Positions 13,209 to 64,000 of a DNA stretch of 64,000 nucleotides are shown piece by piece. A model generated the notes under the pieces. That model ran no database searches and was not told where the DNA came from. It saw only the letters and a program-made list of their open reading frames with translations. The translations under genes and the position numbers were made by a program. Every line of letters starts with the position of its first letter. Within the stretch, counting starts at the first letter, position 1. The DNA is from Micropterus salmoides (lineage: Eukaryota > Chordata > Actinopteri > Centrarchiformes > Centrarchidae): the NCBI RefSeq assembly GCF_014851395.1, contig NW_024043372.1:11894469-11958468 (forward strand), given 5' to 3'.

Positions 13209-13993
13209 GAAGTATACGGAAGTATATCACTGAAAATATAGAAATAGATTATTACTGGATGCAAAACTTCACTGACTTACTGTTGATATTAGCAGATAGC
13301 ATCTCAGGAAAAGAAAAGTATCCTCATCCATTATATTAAAACATTTCAACATTTTGGGAAATGTTCTCATTTGCTTTGTCTTACCAGGAGTTAAACAAAT
13401 GAACAGGCTATTTTGTGTGTCATTTCACATACGCAGCTTCTCTGTTAATGAGCTAAAGTTTTAATTGATTGCTATTGTGGAGGAAAATTTCTTCACAGCT
13501 ATTTAGTCAGGATCACATAAGTCTATTTGTCAACATAGAACAATATGTACATGGCTTGTACAAGAGGACATTTTGTACAGTTGGTTACTCTGGAGAAATT
13601 GTTTGACTAATGTGAATGTACTTTTCATGATTTTTGCTTCACAGTGTACTGCACTGACCAGAAATGTTGAACTTGTGGTTTTATAACCATTTGAAGCAAG
13701 AAAACGTAACAAACTCTGTAAGATAAATAATTTATTTGGGTGGTCATCAAACTAAAAACAGGCTGTTTTTCTCATTTCTTATAAAGCTGACATTTAAAGA
13801 ATATTTTCTTGTAACACCAGTGTTTTGAAGGGACATTGGAAGCTGCTACAGCTGTAAAAGGAAGCGTACAAAGCTGGCAAATTGATATACAGTAAACAAC
13901 AGATGTCACTCTACAAATATATAGTAACCATTTAGTCACTGTGTACTATACTCACTGCCTCTTCGTCTCTGTATTTGTCTCTGTCTCTTGTAG

Positions 13994-56363
<42,370 letters not shown>

Positions 56364-56662
56364 AACACACACACACAGTACGCACCAAAACATACTATTA
56401 CAGACCCATCGGAACACACACGTTATTAGGTGCAATCGCACACACACACACACCAGATTTAATGGACCTACAGTATTAACAAGCTGATAATACATACACA
56501 AAGAGATACATACACATGCAAATGTACATACACAAACCACTGCACACATCAAACAGCAGATCGTCCCAAAGCATGACTTTTGAATCCAATGTCATCATTT
56601 TTTTAGAAGAAACTCCAACAGGCAAACATCCAACTTTTAAACAGCTCCTATAGAGAGAGAGA

Positions 56663-56674
56663 GGGGGGGGGGGG
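56663..56674. repeat. G12 homopolymer in the 3' UTR
   Basis: Twelve G following a GA run. Confidence 0.95.
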
Positions 56675-56797
56675 ATTTGGGCCAGTTGCTGAATTTGCAG
56701 CCAATTCTTTTCCGCTGGGTAATGGTTTGTCTTTGTAGTGGGTGCTTATACTAAATGTGTGTGTGGCATGGCTGGAGCTCTGAAGAGAACAGCACTT

Positions 56798-56803
56798 AAT
56801 AAA
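56798..56803 (+). terminator. plxna2: Poly(A) signal candidate AATAAA, proximal
   Basis: Would give a short 3' UTR of about 450 bases. Confidence 0.4.
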
Positions 56804-57689
56804 GAATGACTCAACTTGAAAAGTCACTGGAGGAGCTCAACAAAGACAGGAGCCAATTTAATGGCCAGCACATGTGGTGAGACAAGATTCAAAGTGCTTT
56901 TAATATGTCAAAGATGAAGGACACTTATTCACATTACACAACATTGGCTTGGAGTGACATTGCCATTTAGAGCCATCCGGAGCAGAGATGTGTAACTTCG
57001 TGTTGTTACGCCCTTTCCTACTGCCTTGTGAAGGCATAAAAAAGAGAACACTAAAGACTCTAGCATCATTACTTTTCATTTCCACACTTGAAACTCCCTG
57101 TGATATGGTTTTTTTTTGTAGTTGTAGTTTTGTAGTGTGTTTCTGCTAGGGATTGAACAGCTTACCGAAAATGTGTCATTGACAAGGTGAAGGTCCAGCT
57201 CTTTAATAATACAACACTGAGAAGGCATTACCTTAAAATGTGAAATATATGTAGAGATATTTCCAGACCCAATCCCTGGCTTGTGTGCCAAATATTATGT
57301 CTCATGTTTCATTCATGTTAAATGCTCCTGTAGAAGCTATTAATAATACATGCCATTGTATGGAAAAGATCCCATTTGAGATAGGAAATTTTGTACAGTG
57401 ATGATCTATAGACCACCAATTCAACCATTCAAAGATAAGTGGGACCAAACTGAACTGTTGCAGAAAGCATGATTAATGATGCTGTAAGTCTGATCGTGGA
57501 TCAGATTTGCCTAACCTTGGCCAACAGCGTGTCTCCCCCACCCTCCCTGTCTCATCAGTCATTGTTTACATTCAGCGTGATACTTGAAATGCACAGAGTG
57601 TATGAGATATTAAGAACACCTGCTGCTCCTGTAAAGTAATCTGGTCAGATTAAGTTAGATGAAGGCTTTGATGCCTTATTGATTTTCCC

Positions 57690-57695
57690 AATAAA
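57690..57695 (+). terminator. plxna2: Poly(A) signal candidate AATAAA
   Basis: Middle candidate, about 1.3 kb after the stop. Confidence 0.3.
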
Positions 57696-58409
57696 TCTAC
57701 TTTGAACATAACCTGGAAATTAAAACTTTGGAAAAAGGCAGGAGAAGGATTTCCAACCCTTGAGACAGTTGACCTGTGAGTCTGTAGCGCAGGATATAGG
57801 CTAAAGAAGGTGTTCTTAATATTTTGTACACAGAGTGGATATATGATTAATGATATGTGCTTCAATCCTTGTAATGTTTATTCATTAAACATCTGTTTGT
57901 TGTTTCACAGCGCTATCTTGGCTTTACATCCTGACTGTTTCCATGTTTCAGCGTATAATTCACTAGTTATAATTTTGCATTCAAATGTACATTGTACCTG
58001 AGTGTTTGTTATCTCCTTGCTGCTGTATTTATAGAGTGCCATATCTAAACTTTCAAATGATTATCATGATAAAAAATTCAGTCTGAGGCATCGCATTCAT
58101 TCAGGGTTTAAGTTTTGATTGTTTGTATTCCACCCATTGCAATGATGAAAGATGAACTTTCTGTGTTACAACAGTCACCAAGATTATCTATCAGTATCAT
58201 TCTGCAGCGCTGCCTTTTTTTTTTTTTTTTTTACCATTTCAGTATCAGTGGGGTTAATGTACTCCCCCACAGGACCTTGATTCATGCTAATCTAGAAGAA
58301 GAAGATAAAATAAGATAAATAATAAATACATTTCCTGTTAAGTGTTGAAATATGACAGACCTCATCTGTTTCATGTGTGGTTTGATGATAATTTATAAAT
58401 GTGTTGTGC

Positions 58410-58415
58410 AATAAA
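58410..58415 (+). terminator. plxna2: Poly(A) signal candidate AATAAA, distal
   Basis: Followed by TGT-rich text and an ATTAAA at 58530-58535. This cluster is the most likely main 3' end. Confidence 0.5.
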
Positions 58416-59050
58416 CTGTCAGATGTTTAAACTGTAATGTTTTTTAAACTATATATTATTGTATAAATATTGTACATAAAAAACACTCCTATTTTGCAAG
58501 CAAAAGTTCACTTTGTACTGTTGTAATACATTAAATGCGCAGCTGATGAAAATTATTTCTGCCTGGTTTCTTTCATAGTGATGCTACATTTTGAAAAATC
58601 ATGCTGAACAATATTTCTCCATATTTATAAGCATTAAATTCTAAACCCTGGATGAAAAAAAATGTGTCCTAAAAACGCATTCATGTTCACCTGGAAAGTA
58701 ATTTATTATTTCTGACTGTTCACCATTGACTTATAATACTGCATTATATGAAACACAGCTGATTGTCGAAAGAATCATAGTGTGAGTTATAATTCATGGC
58801 CAGTGGTTTTCTATGTTTTCTTATTTTCCAGACCAAACGTCTGCTGCTGTTAGAGGTGAGGTCATTTTCAAGCCAATGTGAACTCTGCCCCACATAACTG
58901 GATAATCTATTCTTATTATGTTAGTGGACCACTAGCATGCTAATTTGATAATTAAACCTTTAGTTGGTTTTCGTGGGGGGACTCTAAATGCAAGACGATA
59001 ATGTCAGAGATCAACCAACCTCCACTGACATCTTCAAACGAAAATATATT

Positions 59051-59072
59051 GGGGGGGTGGGGTGGGGGGTGG
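59051..59072 (+). repeat. G-rich tract, potential G-quadruplex
   Basis: G7, G4, G6 and a final GG separated by single T. With G-runs this long, four G-tracts of two or three can form. Confidence 0.75.
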
Positions 59073-59186
59073 AATACAAGTCGTGTTCCAGCTTTGTATC
59101 TAACAAAATAGTGACCCCACACTTACAACATAACCGACACTCCATCATTCATGAAACATTTTAGTACCATAAACCGTTTTCATAAA

Positions 59187-59794
59187 TACCGTAAAACTTT
59201 GAATAATAGCCCAGGCTTTTATTTGCTAAAATCACTGAACAGAACCTTCCTTTATTTGTGACAGGCATCCATATTGGACAGGCCTTTAATTCTGAAAAGC
59301 TGTTTTGATTCTTTTGATGGGTGGACCCTTACAGACAGGATATTAAATAATCAAGGAACGGACACATTCGGACTTAACGAGCGCTTCAAAGTTAAGGTGA
59401 GTCAGAACTTTTTTTCCCTTTTCCTCTCTTGTAGCCATGCAGGTTACACTGGTAAATCTAGAAAAATGAGACTTTGTTGTTTCCGTTAAATGAACTTGGT
59501 GGTATTGTGGAAAATCTAACCGATCTAACGATGTTCAGCATGTCCATATTGACATACTGATCATACGTTTAAACATTAATATTTGTATTAACGATCTGAG
59601 CAGCTTAGAAGCAGCTAAAGCGTGTGACCCCGCAGGGTTTAAGAGGTTTTATACATCCAAAGAACTTCTATAAAAAACAGACCAATCGTTTAATTAAGGC
59701 AGGTGTTTATTTGTCAAAATGTGTACCCACACCAGGCCAGTAAAGGAGGTTGGCGGCTATTTGGGACTCAGGTATTAATTGAAGTTTTACGGTA
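59187..59794. mobile_element. 608-bp inverted-repeat element flanked by TA
   Basis: Left end TACCGTAAAACTTTGAATAA and reverse complement of the right end TACCGTAAAACTTCAATTAA match at 17 of 20 positions. The outer TA may be the target duplication, as in Tc1/mariner-type elements. The short open frame inside (59274-59489) is not a recognised transposase. Confidence 0.75.
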
Positions 59795-59888
59795 CATTAT
59801 TAACCATTATTTTACTATAGTAAATGGAGAAACTTCAGACACTATTTTTTATTTTCAAAATTTTAAATTTCTGATAATTACACCCCTG

Positions 59889-59935
59889 CAACCCGACCCC
59901 AGATAAGCGGATGAAGATGGATGGATGGGATGGAT
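59889..59935 (+). mobile_element. LINE/SINE-type 3' tail
   Basis: CAACCCGACCCCAGATAAGC followed by GATGGATGGATGG. Same type as the tail at 30555-30602. ATAATTA-like words flank it but the duplication is not clean. Confidence 0.55.
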
Positions 59936-60821
59936 AATAATTAGACACATTTCACATCTGGCAGAAATTTAGCCATGTGTTACCAGGTTGGGTTTACATG
60001 TCAGTCTGCTGGATTGCTTTACAGTGCTGCACAGGAAGAGAGCGCTGTATTTCCAGAACAAGCAGCTAAAGCATTTTTAATTCTGGAGTCAGAAAAAGAA
60101 ACGTGTCCAGCTTCTTTATCATCCTCAAAAAAATAAATGTGCAAATAGAGGTACAAGGAAATGGCTTCAATATCTCGTTTACAGTATGTCAGTATGTAAC
60201 AGGGTTTGTAGGAAATATGGTTCTTAATTTTGGCAGCCAATAATTTTAACTATGTTGTCAAGTGTTTATTTCAATCATACTAAGGAAATCTGATGTTTAC
60301 AAATGCAGCATATAACCATATTACCATTAAAACATGCCTTGTCAGGCAAGAGTAGCAAATTTGATATCAAAGAGGAGCTGAGCTTGTAAAACAACATCCT
60401 GGAGAAATTTTACAAAATCCCTTTGAAATTGATATTAAAATAAACACTATTTGATGAACAGCCTCTCGTAATGAAGAACAGCTTGCCGTCATATTGTGAC
60501 AGTATTTGGTATGACAAGTGAGGAACATATAGGGGCTCCTGTGCACTTGCCATAAGGAGCCAGAATTCATTATTCATGTTTAACCCTCGGGGCTCTGGGC
60601 AAGCAGAGCAGAGTGGGGAAGAGGGGGAGGAGAAGGAGGGTTGTATGAACACCCAGGCTTACCAACTCATACCTGTCAGATCCAGGTGGGGGTGTCATCA
60701 GCGTATCGAAGGATCCTCTGTACACCTGCCAGGCTCTAACCCCTCGTCTTTCCTCTCTTCTCTCTTTGCTTGTCAGAGTGCCTATACTCAGCAGCCACCT
60801 ATTCCCCCTCACTTACTTCTC

Positions 60822-60897
60822 TCACACACACACACACACACACAGACAGACAGACAGACAGACAGACACGTGCGCACACACACACACACACACACAC
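60822..60897. repeat. Compound (CA)n-(CAGA)n-(CA)n microsatellite
   Basis: CA run, seven CAGA-type units, ACGTGCG, then a second CA run. Confidence 0.95.
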
Positions 60898-61780
60898 GCA
60901 GAGGGGAATCATTAGGACTCCTCTACTGACAGCTGAGCAAGCCGCAGGATAGCTTCTTGATAGACTGTGTGGTTGGATGGCACCAGACAGGTTTACAGAG
61001 CTTCTACAGCCTTTAGAAACCCATTATTCTTCTATCAATCCCTGACAGTTGTCATAATATCTCATTCTGTTTTGATCCATGATTGACGCAACTACATTAT
61101 ATATGACGCAAAGTAAAACAACAGTGCAATGCTTAATTTCTGTGAAATCACTGCTTGTACACAGCCAGGTACAACAGATCCTGAGCTCCTGCTGCACAGA
61201 ATATTTGATTCAAGGGAAAATGGACCTTACACACAGACTGCAGATCTTGAAGAATAATTCAAACGGCGGTCCTAACTGTGGAATGAATGCTGAATGGAAA
61301 AGGCCTTGGACATGCACTACGCACCTTTAACAACCTAGCAGAGCAGCTTATGTTAATAGTCAATGGACAAGGCTCTGCTTCAAAGTCCTGAAGCTCAGAG
61401 TGGGATGTTGCATCAGAGTTATGACATCATTACATGCATTAAAAAAATATAAAACATTTCTATGCATATAATACATCTGTATCTACACAGACTCAGTGGA
61501 CAAAATAACAGGAACACACCACAATACACTGGTGCTGAAACATCTGATCAAGCTTTTGATAGAAAACTTTAAAGCAAACAAAGTAATTTAATGAACTAAA
61601 AGTAACAATGCCACTGCCTTTTTCCAATTTATATCTTTGCAAATTGAATATGTTTTTTGATTTTATCAAATTTATTGTTTTAGTTTTTCAAGCAAAAATG
61701 CCAAAGATTCATTAGTTTCATCCTCTCAAATGTAAGGATTTGATGTATTTCTTTTTAATACACTATGTATTATATACATA

Positions 61781-63257
61781 GTGGTTTCTGAACTCATTAC
61801 TACACATAAACACAATCCCAGGTTTCTGTTTAAGACTGTGGATCAGCTGGTAAACCCAACCTCTCCTTGTGCCTCAGCTGGAAGTAATGATGACTGTGAA
61901 TTGTTTTTATCTTATTTTACCAATAGGGTGGTGTCAATCAGAGCCTCTATTACCCCCACTGCCTCTTACTCAGAGGTCCCTCACCAGCAACAAGAGAGTT
62001 TTAACCAGTTTTATCCCATCGACTTAGTATCACAAATGAGAGTGTCCTCCAGCCCACTTGATGTAATACCTACAAAGTTTTTACTGAAAGTAATGGATTC
62101 TGTCGGGCCCCATTTGATCTCTGTTTTTAACAGCTCCCTATCTACTGGTTGTGTCCTGATTATTTTAACAAAGCTTGCATGAACCCACTTTTAAAGAAAC
62201 CTGGTTTAGATCCCTCCCTCCCACAAAATTTTAGACCAATTTCAAAACTGCCTTTTATTGCAAAGATTCTAGAAAGAATTGTGTCCAAACAATTGCTCAC
62301 TTTACTGGAAAATAACAAATTATTTGAAAAGTTTCAATCTGGTTTCAGGAAGTACCACAGCACTGACACTGCCCTGCTTAAAGTCACCAATGACCTTTTA
62401 ATGTCTGCTGATGAAGGTATGTGCTCAGTCCTTGTACTCCTGGACCTTAGCGTTGCTTTTGACACCATTGATCACAACATCATTATAGACAGACTGAGGC
62501 ACTGGGTGGGGATCTCTGGTACTGCCTTATAATGGTTTTCATCCTACCTGTCAAATAGTAATTGCGCGTCTGTAAACAACTATGTCTCTTCATTCTGTCT
62601 AGTTAAATATGGTGTGCCTCAGGGGTCGGTCTTAGGACCCATTTTGTTTTCTTTGTATCTGCTTCCCCCTGGACATATTATCCATAAACATGGCATTTCT
62701 TTTCATATTTATGCTGATGACACACAAATGTACTTGTCTGTTAGATCCACAGACCCTGGAATGCTGAGTTCACTTAACAACTGCCTTTGTGAAGTTAAAA
62801 AATGGATGTCAAATAATTTCCTCCGGCTGAACTCCCGTTGCAAAGAACCTTGGTGTTTGGTTTGATAGTAATTTAAATTTTGAGCAGCACACCACAAAGC
62901 TGTTGATGTTTTTATCAACTTAGAAATATAGCAAAAATTCGATCTATGTTAACTTTTAAGGACACAGAGACCATTTTACACGCCTTCATCACATCACGCC
63001 TGGATTATTGCAACAGCCTTTTCACCTGTTCAACCCAAAAATCTACTGATCGACTCCAGACTGTCCAGAACTCAGCTGCCAGGCTTTTAACCAGAACAAA
63101 GAAATATGACCACATTACTCCTATTTTAGCTTCATTACACTGGCTCCCAGTATGTTTTAGAATTGACTTTAAAATTTTATTGATCACTTTTAAAGCTCTT
63201 CATGGCCTTTCACCTTGTTATATTTCTGACCTTTTAGTCCCATACACAACAGCATGA
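61781..63257 (+). pseudogene. Non-LTR reverse transcriptase fragments
   Basis: Coding remnant of the LINE: 61781-62182, 62149-62532, 62614-62865 and 62946-63257. Between the third and fourth pieces the thumb region is shortened: NNFLRLN is followed within a few residues by the KNLGVWFD-type motif, so part of the protein is deleted. It is not functional. Confidence 0.88.
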
Positions 63258-63458
63258 AATAAAAAATGAAATAAACATTTGAAATATATCAGTCTGTGTG
63301 TAATGAATGAATATAATATCCAAGTTTCACTTTTTGAATGGAATTACTGAAATAAATCAACTTTTTGATGATATTCTAATTATATGACCAGCACCTGTAC
63401 ACTTGTTATAGCACTATAGCACAACTTGTTTTTGAAAAGTGCTCTACAAATAACGATT

Positions 63459-63472
63459 ATTATTATTATTAT
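63459..63472. repeat. (ATT)n tail of the LINE
   Basis: ATT units directly after the 3'-terminal LINE text. Confidence 0.85.
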
Positions 63473-64000
63473 ATATGTATGGGTTTTGGACTGCTGGTTG
63501 AAGAAAACAACATCCACTGCCTCTCTCTAAATTGAATATGTTCAGATTTTGGATGGTTTGTTGGACAAAATAATTAATTTAAGACATCACTTGTTTGTTA
63601 TTTTTCATGAAATGAAAACAATCATTAGTAACAGTCTTTAAATGCAGTAAAATAGGCCTACATTAAATACTACCTGAACAAAGTCTATATATAATGATCT
63701 GTTTTTGCTGAAACTGTCTTGCCTAAAGTCAGTGGTTATTTTTGAGGCTGCCAAGTGTGTGGTTGTGCAGGATAGCATGATAACTGTACACACATAGCAA
63801 ATACAGACATCTTCTTTTTACATACTGTATACAGATGCTTTTCACTGTGGGTTGAGGATCCGGTGGGAGAAAAACCAGCAGGCACTATTAGTGGCTATAG
63901 ATACAAATGTGTCATACCTTAGTTTTTTGCGTTCCATAATGTGCACTCCCTTTATGCTGTACAATCAATTATCAAATTCAAGCACTTCTGGAATGCAGGT

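Larger units (their letters stand above)
1..13993 (+). other. plxna2: Intron upstream of the first visible plexin exon
   Basis: No reading frame here matches the missing sema-domain exons, so the stretch is taken as one large intron. It holds a Tc1-like end fragment (about 1150-1330), a dispersed repeat (about 1640-2150) interrupted by a 183-bp segment that recurs at 4214, CA repeats near 2716-2745, a transposon-like open frame (3797-4271), a TTAA-bounded element (12170-13208) and common teleost repeat fragments near 11745-11900 and 13335-13400. The blocks 3080-3330 and 6540-6720 are richer in unique, less AT-biased sequence and could be regulatory. I see nothing else in the remaining stretches. 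Confidence 0.7.
56364..58560 (+). other. plxna2: plxna2 3' UTR (extent inferred)
   Basis: Follows the stop. Starts CA-rich, contains a run of 12 G (56663-56674) and T18 (58215-58232), and is otherwise AT-rich. The end is set by the last clustered poly(A) signals, not by transcript data. Confidence 0.6.
61781..63472 (+). mobile_element. Decayed LINE, CR1/L2-type, 5'-truncated
   Basis: Four conceptual fragments in changing frames read as a non-LTR reverse transcriptase: a start with FLFKTVDQLVNP, the fingers NFRPISKLPFIAKILERIVS and FQSGFRKYHSTDTALL, the palm motifs PQGSVLGPILF and the catalytic YADD (62710-62721), and the C-terminal ITSRLDYCNSLF, HWLPVCFRIDFKILL. Frame changes near 62150, a stop at 62530 and a further break near 62860 kill it. 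The 3' end reads GTGCTCTACAAATAACG followed by ATT units (63459-63472), the usual tail form of such elements. No 5' UTR, endonuclease or ORF1 seen. Confidence 0.88.
58561..64000. other. Intergenic region downstream of plxna2
   Basis: No host gene recognised on either strand. It contains the elements listed separately; the stretches 59800-60820 and 60900-61780 otherwise hold only a LINE/SINE-like tail at 59889-59935 and AT-rich sequence. From 63473 to 64000 I see nothing. Confidence 0.7.

Noticed and set aside
58800..58870. CCAG followed by an open frame and GTGAGG (LLLLEVR-like reading) as an extra plexin exon
   Set aside because: It lies downstream of the stop and the poly(A) signals and has no extended plexin similarity.
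60822..60897. Regular CA/CAGA units considered as a CRISPR-like array
   Set aside because: Simple microsatellite without spacers, in a vertebrate genome.

Overview
This window is vertebrate nuclear DNA, almost certainly from a ray-finned fish. It holds one protein-coding gene split into many GT-AG exons, inside AT-rich introns full of microsatellites and dispersed repeats of the kinds I recognise from spiny-rayed (percomorph) teleosts. There is no bacterial, plasmid or viral gene content. The assignment to percomorphs is inference from repeat families remembered by their wording, not from a search.

The gene is a class A plexin on the + strand, best read as plexin A2 (plxna2). Twenty-nine coding exons lie between 13994 and the stop codon at 56361-56363. 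All intron phases join without a frameshift or internal stop, and together they encode 1,442 residues. In order they give the last blades of the sema propeller, three PSI domains alternating with four IPT/TIG domains, one transmembrane helix, the first half of the split GAP domain, the Rho-GTPase-binding domain, the second half of the GAP domain, and a short C-terminal tail. Roughly 450 N-terminal residues (signal peptide and most of the sema domain) lie upstream of base 1. Bases 1-13993 look like intron only.

A 3' UTR follows the stop, with poly(A) signal candidates at 56798, 57690, 58410 and 58530. From about 58.6 kb to the end I see no host gene. That stretch holds a transposon-like element with terminal inverted repeats (59187-59794), a compound CA/CAGA microsatellite (60822-60897) and a decayed LINE of the CR1/L2 type encoding a broken reverse transcriptase (about 61781-63472).

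The introns contain several mobile elements whose borders can be read directly. These are a 327-bp MITE with 78-bp inverted repeats and a perfect 8-bp target duplication (29430-29756), three TTAA-bounded elements (12170-13208, 34224-34389, 38515-39355), a 921-bp inverted-repeat element (50200-51120), a tiny retroposon tail flanked by a 14-bp duplication (30541-30616), and a 183-bp segment present twice with only three differences (1775 and 4214). Two microsatellites sit directly on splice sites: a CAGT-type repeat starting at the donor of the PSI3 exon and a 12-unit ATT repeat at the acceptor of the transmembrane exon. I found nothing that qualifies as an undescribed biological system. The items most worth a second look are these splice-site repeats and the well-bounded transposons.
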